Source of the DNA: Lachnospiraceae bacterium | GTDB lineage: Bacteria; Bacillota; Clostridia; Lachnospirales; Lachnospiraceae | Length of the DNA stretch: 64,000 nucleotides | NCBI GenBank assembly: GCA_029053015.1 | Contig: JAIDHX010000038.1 | Span: forward strand, 86,808 to 150,807 | Reading direction: 5' to 3' | Shown here: positions 25,044-32,908 of the stretch, one piece after another | Numbering within the stretch: position 1 is the first letter of the stretch | How the letters are laid out: the number at the start of each line of letters is the position of its first letter | Made by a program: the position numbers and the translations under genes | Notes under the pieces: model-generated | The model's input: the letters and a program-made list of their open reading frames with translations, nothing else | What the model was told of the DNA's origin: nothing | Database searches by the model: none

Positions 25044-26272
25044 GCATGGAATCGCATTTGCCGCATATAGCGACCGTCCGTCCCTATCAATTCAGTTAAT
25101 TTTCTGCTACTGTAATTATAGGTATGTTGTGCGACATATATAAGATCATACGAAGGATTTGAACCTCCCGGCACCGACACAGCATACACCGAATGATAAT
25201 AGGAACTGCCGTCTCCACTAACCTGTAAAATATCCCCTGCTGAAATGTCAATGGGCAGCACACCTGTATACCAGCCACCATTGTTGTACCCTGTCGCTTT
25301 AGGCCCATTTCCCGTGTTACCCGTCACATAACTCCAAAAACTGTCTACGCTTTCCCAATTTGGCATCCCGCCGCCACTTCCACCTTGCCAAACGCCGGGA
25401 ACCATCCTAACCTTATTACTTATATTGTTTATCATGTCCGCATTACTCATTGTGCTATTCCAGCCGCCATAAGCTGCCCAGACACATTGAGACACAAAAT
25501 TCGTACAATCACGTGTTTCCACATTATAAAAATTTCCATTTGGACTGCTTCCATAAATTCGCGCATATTGCACCCCTCTCCCGGCATCATACGCATATGA
25601 CGCTGCACGCGAAATACTTTCCTCTACCGCAGACACACTTCCGATTTGTTCCTGTGTGACTTCATCCATTTCCTGTCTCAACATTTCAAGTTCCGTAATC
25701 AGAATATCCAATTTATTGGATAAATTCTCTTCTGTGCTCTCTGCTGACATCATTTCAGGTATAGCTGCCATTTTATTACAAAAACTTCCGTAAAAGTCTT
25801 CCTCAGTAAATACTATTTTTGTAATTTTATATTCTCCGAAAACATCCCTTACCTGCATATCAATCTGCACATTGTATGCATATCCGGTTCCACCGTCTGT
25901 ATATTCAAAATCTTCATTTAAGTATATGTGTAAATTAACAACATCCGCACTACCTGACACCACTTCCGTTTTTACTATACTACAATCGTGAGAGCGGTAC
26001 CCGCTATTCATGTTCTGCATAATGGCAAACCGCCATTCCATAAATGCTTCAAAAAAAGCATTATCATCATTTTGCTCCATTATCTGCTGCAATTCACTTG
26101 TGCTTTGCTGCACCAAAGAATCCGAATAAGCTTTTGCGAAATCTTGTGCAATGACATCAACATCTCTGTCACATACAACATTTTCATTTGCACTCGCACT
26201 CACTGTGCACAAAGCAAACAGTAAAATAAAAGCGGTTATAATTGATGTTAGCTTTTTACAATTTTTCTTCAT
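25025..26272 (-). CDS. Secreted amidase-domain protein (Amidase_6-like)
   Basis: A 415-residue exported protein. A Sec signal peptide (hydrophobic IITAFILLFALC, cleavage near ASA-NE at about 29) is followed by a helical N-terminal region (about 30-210) and a C-terminal amidase domain. The latter carries YAYDAGRGVQYA, then ETRDCTNFVSQCVWAA with the likely catalytic Cys, WNSTMSNADM, and YYHSVYAV with the likely His. This is the Amidase_6 pattern of secreted, probably cell-wall-directed, cysteine amidases in Firmicutes. AAAGGAGAC precedes the ATG. The two tandem paralogs lie directly downstream. The substrate is unknown. Confidence 0.83.
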   Translation of the reverse strand: MKKNCKKLTSIITAFILLFALCTVSASANENVVCDRDVDVIAQDFAKAYSDSLVQQSTSELQQIMEQNDDNAFFEAFMEWRFAIMQNMNSGYRSHDCSIVKTEVVSGSADVVNLHIYLNEDFEYTDGGTGYAYNVQIDMQVRDVFGEYKITKIVFTEEDFYGSFCNKMAAIPEMMSAESTEENLSNKLDILITELEMLRQEMDEVTQEQIGSVSAVEESISRAASYAYDAGRGVQYARIYGSSPNGNFYNVETRDCTNFVSQCVWAAYGGWNSTMSNADMINNISNKVRMVPGVWQGGSGGGMPNWESVDSFWSYVTGNTGNGPKATGYNNGGWYTGVLPIDISAGDILQVSGDGSSYYHSVYAVSVPGGSNPSYDLIYVAQHTYNYSSRKLTELIGTDGRYMRQMRFHAGTFDK

Positions 26273-26336
26273 AAAGTCTCCTTTCCGATATGTCTAATAT
26301 TATGACAACAAATTATCATGCCAATGCAATAATTTC

Positions 26337-26381
26337 AAGGGTCAGAGCTGTCAAAAACACTTTGACGCTCTGACCCTTGTA
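26337..26381. terminator. Hairpin terminator between ABC-F and amidase genes
   Basis: AAGGGTCAGAGC and GCTCTGACCCTT form a 12-bp stem with an inner TGTCAAA/TTTGAC arm. It ends the minus-strand ABC-F transcript. Confidence 0.65.
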
Positions 26382-26390
26382 TTAATTTAT

Positions 26391-27929
26391 TTATCTCTTA
26401 CTGCAAATATCTTCCACGGATACCTTCCGTGCCCACTCCTTATAAAACGCCTCCTCATGGGAAACAAGCAGAACCGTGCCGGAAAATTCTGACAATGCTG
26501 TCTGCAGTGCTTCCTTTGCCCGAATGTCAAGATGGTTTGTCGGTTCGTCCAGTATCAGAAAATTGCAGGGCGTAAGCGTCAGCAGGCACATTTTTACCTT
26601 TGCCTGCTCCCCGCCGCTCAAGGTTCCCAACGGCTGTGCGGCGTGCTTTTCCGAGATTCCGCATCTTGCAAGTTTTTTCCTGATTTCCTTCATTACCATG
26701 TTTGGATATGCGTCGGCAACTGCCTGAATAGGCGTCTTTGCCTCGTCCTCCCATACCAAATCCTGCGCAAAATAACCAATTACAACCTGCTCTGAAAACC
26801 GAAAACTGCCTTGCATGGGTGCAAGCTCCCCGACAAGCGTTTTTAACAGCGTGGATTTTCCGATTCCGTTGAAGCCCGAAATCACCACCTTCTGCCCGCC
26901 CCTTACGGTAAAATCAAGACCTGATAGAACGGGGTACTGATACCCCACTGCCAGCCTTTTTATTTGGAGATGCTCCACATTTGTAAGCGGCAGCGCCGAA
27001 AATTGAAACTGCGGCGTTATCTCCTTCTCTTCCAGCGCCTCCATTTTTTCCATTCGCTCCAGACGAGTCCGTCTGCCCCTTGCCATTTTGGACTTGATTC
27101 CCGCAATATTTTTACGGATAAATTCCTCCGTCTTTTTAATTTCTCTCTGCTGGGCTGCATACTGACGCACATAATCCTCCCGCAGAAGCGTTTTCTTTTT
27201 CAAAAATTCGGAGTATGTCCCATAGTATTTTGCTATGGTTTTGTTGTCGATGTCGCAGATACGGTTTGCAATTTTTTCCAGAAAATCATAGTCATGCGAC
27301 ACCACCATAAAGGCATTCTCCAGTCCTGCCAGATAGTCTGACAGCCACGCGATATGCTCCTTGTCCAAAAAATTCGTCGGCTCATCCAACAGCAGCACAT
27401 CCGGCTTTTCCAAAAGCAGCTTCGCTAAAATCACCTTTGCCCGCTGTCCGCCGCTCATCTGCCCGACAGGACGCGCAAGCCCAATTGCAGACAGTCCCAG
27501 CCCGCCTGCCACTTGTCCGATACGGGTATCAATATCATAAAAATCCTGTATTTCAAGCCGCTCCTGATACTTTGCCGCAAGTTTCAGCGCCTCTTCATCG
27601 TCCGCTGCTTTCTCATAAAGCAGAAGCATTTCCTGCTCAAGCCGATACAGTCCCTCATATGCTGATTTTAAAAACGCCTCCATGGTAATATCCTTTTTTA
27701 TTTCTGCATATTGGTCCAGATAGCCCACGGATGCCTTCGGATTTCGTATTACACGTCCGGCATCCGGCATAATCTGTCCTGTACAGATTTTAATCAAGGT
27801 GCTCTTTCCCGCGCCATTCTGCCCCACAATGCCGATATGCTCTCCCTTATTCAGTGTAAAACCTGCATTTCTGTAAAGCAGATTATCTCCGAAAGCATGG
27901 GTCAGACCTTCTACTTCTAATAAACTCAT
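26391..27929 (-). CDS. ABC-F ATPase, antibiotic-resistance (ribosome protection) type
   Basis: A 512-residue protein with two ABC ATPase domains and no membrane segment. The first domain has GQNGAGKSTL, MSGGQRAKVILAKLLL and LLLDEPTNFLD; the second has GFNGIGKSTLL, LSGGEQAKVKM and LILDEPTNHLD. The linker (about 240-310) is long, basic and helical (KKTEEFIRKNIAGIKSKMAR), as in ARE ABC-F proteins that act on the ribosome and displace drugs. The ATG at 27929 was chosen because AAAGGA lies 11 nt upstream; a GTG 9 nt earlier is too close. A long leader with a small ORF and terminator hairpins precedes it, which strongly suggests drug-induced attenuation. Confidence 0.88.
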   Translation of the reverse strand: MSLLEVEGLTHAFGDNLLYRNAGFTLNKGEHIGIVGQNGAGKSTLIKICTGQIMPDAGRVIRNPKASVGYLDQYAEIKKDITMEAFLKSAYEGLYRLEQEMLLLYEKAADDEEALKLAAKYQERLEIQDFYDIDTRIGQVAGGLGLSAIGLARPVGQMSGGQRAKVILAKLLLEKPDVLLLDEPTNFLDKEHIAWLSDYLAGLENAFMVVSHDYDFLEKIANRICDIDNKTIAKYYGTYSEFLKKKTLLREDYVRQYAAQQREIKKTEEFIRKNIAGIKSKMARGRRTRLERMEKMEALEEKEITPQFQFSALPLTNVEHLQIKRLAVGYQYPVLSGLDFTVRGGQKVVISGFNGIGKSTLLKTLVGELAPMQGSFRFSEQVVIGYFAQDLVWEDEAKTPIQAVADAYPNMVMKEIRKKLARCGISEKHAAQPLGTLSGGEQAKVKMCLLTLTPCNFLILDEPTNHLDIRAKEALQTALSEFSGTVLLVSHEEAFYKEWARKVSVEDICSKR

Positions 27930-27978
27930 CTCTATCACATTCCTTTCAACGCTAATTCACAATGGCCTATTAAAATAC

Positions 27979-28027
27979 AAAAAGGCAGAAAGCTTTCGTG
28001 CATTTTTCTGCACCGCCTTCTGCCTTT
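27979..28027 (-). terminator. Intrinsic terminator in the ABC-F leader
   Basis: On the minus strand AAAGGCAGAA and TTTCTGCCTTT form the outer stem and GTGCA/TGCAC the inner one, followed by TTTTTGTATTTT. It lies between the leader peptide and the ABC-F start, 50 bp before the gene, so it should stop transcription unless read through. Confidence 0.8.
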
Positions 28028-28035
28028 ATAAAAGC

Positions 28036-28119
28036 GCCTGCCAAGCATATAAGCATGCTTTTTTGCTAACGCTTTTTACATCACAAAAGGCTACGGACAA
28101 AACATTGTCCATAGCCTTT
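28036..28119 (-). promoter_or_regulatory. Leader hairpins of ABC-F attenuator
   Basis: A hairpin with AAAGGCTATGGACAA and TTGTCCGTAGCCTTT arms (28086-28119, minus strand) is followed by a second stem (AAAAGCG/CGCTTTT) near 28030-28075. Together with the terminator at 27979-28027 they give several alternative pairings, as expected for a ribosome-responsive leader. No structure has been computed. Confidence 0.55.
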
Positions 28120-28205
28120 CACGCCTGATTTACCCACGGAAAACAAGCCATAAGCGCACTGCTGCACTTACCGCTCTGTTTCCCGATGAAATCCAAATAC
28201 GCTGT

Positions 28206-28295
28206 TCAAGCGCTATACTCTGTACAATGTTTCATCGGTATGGATTGTACAGAGCTGCGTTTTCTGCAAAGCTGACTGGTTAAATAATAACCCAT
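28206..28295 (-). CDS. Leader peptide of ABC-F attenuator
   Basis: A 29-codon ORF starting MGYYLTSQLCRKRSS and ending KHCTEYSA, with AAAAGGAG 8 nt before the ATG. It lies in the long leader of the ABC-F gene. The early YYL and the downstream Arg/Lys/Ser run are the kind of sequence at which drug-bound ribosomes may stall. Within it, CTCTGTACAAT and its complement (28218-28228 and 28244-28254) form an 11-bp stem. A stalled ribosome would change which hairpins form downstream. This follows the logic known for vga/lsa/msr-type genes; the stall site is inferred. Confidence 0.7.
   Translation of the reverse strand: MGYYLTSQLCRKRSSVQSIPMKHCTEYSA
28218..28254 (-). promoter_or_regulatory. Stem-loop overlapping the leader peptide end
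   Basis: Perfect 11-bp inverted repeat (CTCTGTACAAT and ATTGTACAGAG) with a 15-nt loop inside the leader ORF. A ribosome on the leader would melt it, which could free sequence for an antiterminator. Confidence 0.6.
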
Positions 28296-28352
28296 GGTAA
28301 TTCTCCTTTTATTCCTACATATGATTACTGAATTTAATCGAAAAGCACTAAT

Positions 28353-28733
28353 TTAACACTCAACAACCGGGTAAGGCAGATTTTTAAATCCGCCTTTTGT
28401 CTTTATAGTTATTCGTCCTTCATTGATTTTCAGACAATCATCTACATTGATTTCATTTGAAAGACATCCATCCATTGTGCTTACAAATAAATTATTAACA
28501 TCATCTGCAACTGAAATCTCTTTTATCTGTCCGTTGTTTATTCTGGTGCCAATTCTATCAAGTTCTTCAATAGTTATCCTTGAAATGGGCATTCCCTCTG
28601 CACTCATTTCACACAAATCTCCGTCAAAATTATACTTTTGCATAAAGATAGTCTTACTAAATCCAACTATAATCCAATATGGCAACAGTGATCCTGCAAA
28701 TGCTTTTTTCCTTGAGACTATAAGTTTCTTCAT
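28353..28733 (-). CDS. Hypothetical protein, 126 aa
   Basis: A 126-residue protein that is not assigned to a family. It starts MKKLIVSRKKAFAGSLLPYW and contains GDLCEMSAEGMPISRI and STMDGCLSNE. Residues 12-30 are hydrophobic (SLLPYWIIVGFSKTIF) but not long enough for a sure membrane segment. The ATG overlaps the TGA of an upstream Uma2-like fragment (ATGA), and a promoter lies about 120 bp upstream, so the two are read together. It is followed by the leader of the ABC-F gene with no clear terminator between, so part of that transcript may begin here. Function unknown. Confidence 0.6.
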   Translation of the reverse strand: MKKLIVSRKKAFAGSLLPYWIIVGFSKTIFMQKYNFDGDLCEMSAEGMPISRITIEELDRIGTRINNGQIKEISVADDVNNLFVSTMDGCLSNEINVDDCLKINEGRITIKTKGGFKNLPYPVVEC

Positions 28734-28831
28734 GTCTGTTCTCTTATTAATTCCGCACGTTCCCCATCCGGCAAAGCATAAATATCATCTATTGTGTAAG
28801 ATTCTTCTTTTTTTGATGTCTTTATAATATT
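28730..28831 (-). pseudogene. Uma2-family nuclease N-terminal fragment
   Basis: The frame NIIKTSKKEESYTIDDIYAL continues PDGERAELIREQT and stops. YTIDDIYALPDGERAELI is the diagnostic start of Uma2-family (DUF820) proteins, which normally go on for about 180 residues. Here the reading frame ends at a TGA that overlaps the next ATG. No ATG, GTG or TTG begins it; only ATT follows the GGGGG site. It is best read as a truncated relic that may still serve as a coupling leader. Confidence 0.6.
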
Positions 28832-28850
28832 TACCCCCGCTCTTAAGTGT

Positions 28851-28879
28851 ATTATACACAAAATTTTCGGAAAATACAA
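28851..28879 (-). promoter_or_regulatory. Sigma-A-type promoter
   Basis: TTGTAT (28874-28879) and TATAAT (28851-28856) lie 17 bp apart on the minus strand, upstream of the Uma2 fragment and the 126-aa gene. Confidence 0.7.
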
Positions 28880-28931
28880 TCCCTCTCCGATTGCAGCCCT
28901 TTTACCTTTCGTGTTGATAAAATTGAAACCG

Positions 28932-29804
28932 TTAAAATCTTAGACCGCCACAATTTTCTGCAAGCCACTTTTTTACATATTCCACATATGCCAAATCATT
29001 CCCACTGAAACGTAAAAAATGGACATAGATTTGTGCCATATAGTATTGCACAGTATGAGCATTATAGCTGCCATATTTACAGTATCCTTTTAGAAACTGT
29101 TGCTGTTCCTCTTGTGTTTTCAAGAACTTTTGCCCCGGACGCAGAATCAATGCCCAGGCAATATCAAAGTCCCTGTCTCCATAACCGGATAATTCAAAAT
29201 CCAACACTGCGCTGATATGATGATCTTCCCATAGAATGTTTGCATAATGGAAATCCCCATGGGTAAAAACGAGCGTTTTATCAGAGGGCATATTCACAAA
29301 ATATGGTTTTAAAAATGCAATATCCAGCTTTTCCAAAACTTCATCAGTTGGTAAATGGAAAAATTTTCTGTCGGAAACCGGAACGGCATTAGGTTTTAAA
29401 GTATGAATGTACCCTAAAGTTTCTCCATATTCCTCCATATAAGATAGCGCCGCACCATCTTTATTGTCCCCAAGGATCACAGATAAACGCTGCCCCGGCA
29501 TTTCAGACGTCACCACAAAAGGCGTGCCTTGAAAATCGGCGTCAAGTATTTTCGGGATATATGGCAAATCCAACTGTTTTAGAAGTAGAACCTCATTTTC
29601 AATGCCGGCGCCTTCCTGCCGGGCAACCTTGACATATGCTGTGATTTCTTTTCCCTCATAGGTTCCTTTCACGTGAAAAACATCGTTTCCGGCATGGGGA
29701 TACCCTAAAATTTCAATCGGATGGAATGTATGAAAATTCATCGCAAATAAGTCACACGTATCGCGCCATTTTTTAGGGTGCTGAAACAAAACTGTATTTG
29801 CCAT
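28932..29804 (-). CDS. Aminoglycoside phosphotransferase-family kinase
   Basis: A 290-residue APH-fold kinase. The catalytic loop is THGDFHYANIL (Brenner motif HGDxHxxN, about 188-198) and the metal-binding motif is VLDFELSGYGD (about 207-217). An ATP-lobe Lys sits in EITAYVKVARQEG. AAGGAGG precedes the ATG at a suitable distance. Proteins of this family phosphorylate aminoglycosides, choline, homoserine and other small alcohols; the sequence alone does not set the substrate, so drug resistance should not be assumed. It is a single gene, in the same direction as its neighbours but with gaps of over 50 bp. Confidence 0.85.
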   Translation of the reverse strand: MANTVLFQHPKKWRDTCDLFAMNFHTFHPIEILGYPHAGNDVFHVKGTYEGKEITAYVKVARQEGAGIENEVLLLKQLDLPYIPKILDADFQGTPFVVTSEMPGQRLSVILGDNKDGAALSYMEEYGETLGYIHTLKPNAVPVSDRKFFHLPTDEVLEKLDIAFLKPYFVNMPSDKTLVFTHGDFHYANILWEDHHISAVLDFELSGYGDRDFDIAWALILRPGQKFLKTQEEQQQFLKGYCKYGSYNAHTVQYYMAQIYVHFLRFSGNDLAYVEYVKKWLAENCGGLRF

Positions 29805-29860
29805 ATAATGATCAACCTCCTTATTTTATGCTCCCCGCAAGCAATACCGATTACTCTTTT

Positions 29861-30280
29861 TTAAATTTCAAAATCTTCTGAGTGAAAATTGCTGTAATAT
29901 CTTCCTTTCACAGCAGTAAATTTCAGCACACAGTAATCGGGGTCTGTCACGCCTTTTGCATAATATATGGTGTCGCCCTTCTGCCAGATCATCTCTTTAC
30001 TGGCAGCATCCTCCAGTATCTCCATCGTACCGATTAACATAACACCCCTGAAAAAACGCTTATCATAAAAGTAAATGCTGGCATTGGGATTTTCCCGATA
30101 CTGTGCCACCCGCATGGAAGAGGTATTGGTTGAAAACCAGAATTCCCGTATTCCCTCTCTTTTGCGGGGCGAAAGCATCGCTTTCATATTGGGAAATCCT
30201 TCCTCCGAAATCGATGCAATAAAAGAAACCTTTTGCTTGTCAATTAAATTACCTATGGTTTTTTCCGGATTTCTCATCAT
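29861..30280 (-). CDS. Pyridoxamine 5'-phosphate oxidase-family protein
   Basis: A 139-residue split-barrel flavin-binding protein starting MMRNPEKTIGNLIDKQKV. GGAGG lies 7-8 nt before this ATG, and an upstream in-frame start would lie inside the preceding gene. The stretches SFIASISEEGFPNMKAMLS, FSTNTSSMRVAQ and YCVLKFTAVKGRYY match the general-stress-26/PNPOx-like group that binds FMN or F420. The start overlaps the stop of the sugar isomerase gene by 4 nt (ATGATGA), so they are cotranscribed. The substrate is not known. Confidence 0.85.
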   Translation of the reverse strand: MMRNPEKTIGNLIDKQKVSFIASISEEGFPNMKAMLSPRKREGIREFWFSTNTSSMRVAQYRENPNASIYFYDKRFFRGVMLIGTMEILEDAASKEMIWQKGDTIYYAKGVTDPDYCVLKFTAVKGRYYSNFHSEDFEI

Positions 30281-31155
30281 AATAAATTCCTCCTCTGTGT
30301 TGTTGTCTCTGAAAAAATACATTTCCGCAAATACTCCAATGCCAGTTTCTGTCCCTCCAATTCCCTTTCCCCGCAATATACCGAATCATGGTAGCCCTCT
30401 ACAGCAATATCGCCCTGATATCCTCCCCGCTGCAAAATATGAATGATTTCTTTCCAGTCCGTGTCCCCTCTTCCCGGAAAGCAGTGCTTGCAATAAGATT
30501 CCCCGAACCAAATGCCATACTTCTCAATATGTTTTTTATTTAACTGCGCATCCTTTCCATGCACATGAAATACTTTGGGCAGCCAGTCGTTTAACTGTTG
30601 TATCGGATTTATCAACTGCCCTACTTGATGAGCCGGCTCCCACTCCAGCCCCAATCGGTCACTGTCCACCTCTTGAAACATCATTTCCCATGCCCTTGGA
30701 CAAAAGCCGATATTGCAGGTCGTTCCATACCAGTGACCATACATATGCGCATTTTCTATTCCAATTCTCACATTGCTGCTTTCTGCAACCCTGACCAGTT
30801 CTGAAAAAACCTTTTTAAATTCCGGCATGGAATCGTCCACGCTTTTACCGGAAACCGCTCCTGCAAAAGTCCCGATAAAATCTGTTCCAAACAAATGTGC
30901 ATTTTCCATACAGTATCTCAATTCCGCCCGTGCCTGCTCACTTGTCAACGGATTACAGTATAATCCAATCCCTGAAATAGTAACTCCTAAATCCCCAATT
31001 GTACTCTTCATCTTTTTAGACAGCTCATCCAAATCAATACCGCCCAGTGTTTCATTAAAATATAATTCAACTGTATCAAATCCCAACTTTATTGCATTTT
31101 CCAAATCCTCAAAGATGTGATTTCCCCTAATACATGTTCCAACCTTCATTTTCAT
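30277..31155 (-). CDS. Sugar phosphate isomerase/epimerase (AP endonuclease 2-like TIM barrel)
   Basis: A 292-residue TIM-barrel protein of the xylose isomerase-like family. Visible stretches are MKVGTCIRGNHIFED at strand 1, GFDTVELYFNETLGG at strand 2, GTDFIGTFAG, IGIENAHMYG with a metal-binding Glu, LGLEWEPAHQVGQ, KVFHVHGKDA with metal His, and DIAVEGYHDS near the end. These form the metal sites usual for this family, which acts on keto- or inosose-type sugars. It precedes and overlaps the PNPOx-like gene. The exact substrate is unknown. It is divergent from the phosphodiesterase-family gene at 31323. Confidence 0.85.
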   Translation of the reverse strand: MKMKVGTCIRGNHIFEDLENAIKLGFDTVELYFNETLGGIDLDELSKKMKSTIGDLGVTISGIGLYCNPLTSEQARAELRYCMENAHLFGTDFIGTFAGAVSGKSVDDSMPEFKKVFSELVRVAESSNVRIGIENAHMYGHWYGTTCNIGFCPRAWEMMFQEVDSDRLGLEWEPAHQVGQLINPIQQLNDWLPKVFHVHGKDAQLNKKHIEKYGIWFGESYCKHCFPGRGDTDWKEIIHILQRGGYQGDIAVEGYHDSVYCGERELEGQKLALEYLRKCIFSETTTQRRNLL

Positions 31156-31322
31156 TCCTCTCTTCTACTAATATTCTCAAATCATTTTTATCATCTTTCT
31201 CTACAATATATAATACTTAATATTCGGTTAAAAATCTATACACTTTGTCGATTTTTAAAAATCAAAGTGATATAATAAATCCAACTTATCACTATAATAC
31301 AAAATATAAGAGGTCAAAATTG

Positions 31323-32411
31323 ATGAATATAAAATATCCTGACTATCGCAACTGCATAGCCAACCTTGCCTGCTCACTTCTGCAATATTACGGAGTAACC
31401 CCGCCCAATCCCACATTGCCGCAGGCCGATGCCCTTCTGCAAAAGGATTACAAAAATGTTGTACTGCTTCTGCTTGACGGTATGGGAATCAATATTCTGC
31501 AAAAACATCTTTCGGAAGACGGTTTTTTCCGCAGGCACCTGAAATCGGTATATTCCTCGACATTTCCGCCCACGACGGTAGCCGCGACCACCGCCGTTGA
31601 CAGCGGTCTGTTTCCCAATCAGTCCGGCTGGCTTGGATGGACGGGATATTTTGATAAAATAGACAGAAATATTATTTATTTTTTCAGTATCGATGACGAT
31701 ACGGGAGAGCAAATGGATTACAATGTGGCGCACACCTATGTGCCCTATGAAAGCGTCCGTGACAAAATAAAAAAATCCGGCACCGATGCTCATTATCTTG
31801 CACCGTTTGTCGAGCCTTATCCCAAAAGCTACGCCGCTTTCTGCGAGGAAATCAAGCGGCTCTGCGACATGGACGGCCGCAAATACATATACGCTTACTG
31901 GGACGAACCGGATGCCACAATGCACAAAAACGGCGTTGACGGAGACGATATACGGCAGCTTCTTGCCGATATTGAAAAAATTACAGAGCAGTTTGCAGGC
32001 GGACTGCAGGATACCCTTTTGCTTATTACGGCCGACCACGGACATATTAACGTCAAAAATGAATCGTTAACCGACTATCCGGATATTACGGAATGCCTTG
32101 TCCGTATGCCCTCCATAGAGATGCGAACGCTCAATTTCTTTATCAAAAACGGCATGAAAGAACAATTTTCCCAGACTTTCAACAGACATTTCGGCGAAAG
32201 CTTTCTGCTGCTTTCAAAAGAAGAGCTTATGGAAAAACAGCTTTTTGGCTGCGGAAATAACCACGCTGAACTGGATAACATGCTCGGCGACTACCTTGCC
32301 GTCGCAATGGGCGATATTTCAATCGGCAACGTGCCAAACCATTTTAAAGGCAATCACGCCGGTCTTACCACAGAGGAGATGGAAATTCCTCTGATTGCCA
32401 TTACACGATAG
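31323..32411 (+). CDS. Alkaline phosphatase superfamily / nucleotide pyrophosphatase-type phosphodiesterase
   Basis: A 362-residue enzyme starting MNIKYPDYRNCIANLACSLL; AAGAGGTC lies before this ATG, whereas the longer start has no site. It shows the metal motifs VVLLLLDGMGINIL (first Asp), SSTFPPTTVAATTAV with the nucleophile Thr, and LITADHGHINV, then GNHAGLTTEE at the end. This is the type I phosphodiesterase/nucleotide pyrophosphatase pattern. No signal peptide is seen, so it should act in the cytosol. Substrates in this family include nucleotide sugars and phosphonates; none can be chosen here. It lies 32 bp before a small membrane protein gene. Confidence 0.85.
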   Translation: MNIKYPDYRNCIANLACSLLQYYGVTPPNPTLPQADALLQKDYKNVVLLLLDGMGINILQKHLSEDGFFRRHLKSVYSSTFPPTTVAATTAVDSGLFPNQSGWLGWTGYFDKIDRNIIYFFSIDDDTGEQMDYNVAHTYVPYESVRDKIKKSGTDAHYLAPFVEPYPKSYAAFCEEIKRLCDMDGRKYIYAYWDEPDATMHKNGVDGDDIRQLLADIEKITEQFAGGLQDTLLLITADHGHINVKNESLTDYPDITECLVRMPSIEMRTLNFFIKNGMKEQFSQTFNRHFGESFLLLSKEELMEKQLFGCGNNHAELDNMLGDYLAVAMGDISIGNVPNHFKGNHAGLTTEEMEIPLIAITR

Positions 32412-32443
32412 CAGCGCAGACCAGTCAAAAGGAGGAAAATTTT

Positions 32444-32860
32444 ATGACACGTATCAAAAAAGAATCTTCTACGGAAAAGAAGAAATATACCCTACAGCAG
32501 TGCGGCTGCATCTATTTGCTGGTAAACTGCATCTTTCTGCTTCCCACCGTGCTGGTTCGACCGCTTTTTGTCCCATTACTCGATATGCTGTATCACCATC
32601 TCCCGAATTTTGCCCTCAAGATTTTAGATGTTATCGGTATGGTCTTTTTGGGTTGGTGGATACCACTCATTTTCTACTACCTTCTAAGACTGATGTATCT
32701 GCATTTTGTATTATCGCTTGGCTTTTTGGGATTTTCTATATATAAACTGACCAAAGAGAAAAATATAAAGCTTTTTTTACTGATTCTTCTCCTGACGATA
32801 GTTTCCGCCGCGCTTAATTTTTACTGGCTGACACACGGCGGACCCTACACCGTCGTATAA
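32444..32860 (+). CDS. Hypothetical membrane protein
   Basis: A 138-residue protein with a charged N terminus (about 18 residues) and roughly three hydrophobic segments: CIYLLVNCIFLLPTVLV, LGWWIPLIFYYLLRLMYLH plus LSLGFLGFSIYKL, and IKLFLLILLLTIVSAAL. AGGAGG lies 8 nt upstream. It follows the phosphodiesterase gene and ends at a terminator, so the two likely form a unit. No family is recognised. Confidence 0.65.
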   Translation: MTRIKKESSTEKKKYTLQQCGCIYLLVNCIFLLPTVLVRPLFVPLLDMLYHHLPNFALKILDVIGMVFLGWWIPLIFYYLLRLMYLHFVLSLGFLGFSIYKLTKEKNIKLFLLILLLTIVSAALNFYWLTHGGPYTVV

Positions 32861-32869
32861 GAAATAATA

Positions 32870-32905
32870 AAAACCTGTCCTCAAATGTGCCTGAGGACAG
32901 GTTTT
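32870..32905. terminator. Bidirectional terminator
   Basis: AAAACCTGTCCTCA and TGAGGACAGGTTTT form a 14-bp stem with an 8-nt loop, A-rich on one side and T-rich on the other. It separates the plus-strand membrane protein gene from the minus-strand coaBC gene. Confidence 0.85.
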
Positions 32906-32908
32906 CTG

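Noticed and set aside
28932..29804. Call as an aminoglycoside resistance gene
   Set aside because: The APH fold is shared by many metabolite kinases and nothing here sets the substrate.
31374..32045. 223-aa minus-strand ORF
   Set aside because: Antisense to the phosphodiesterase-family gene with complete metal motifs.
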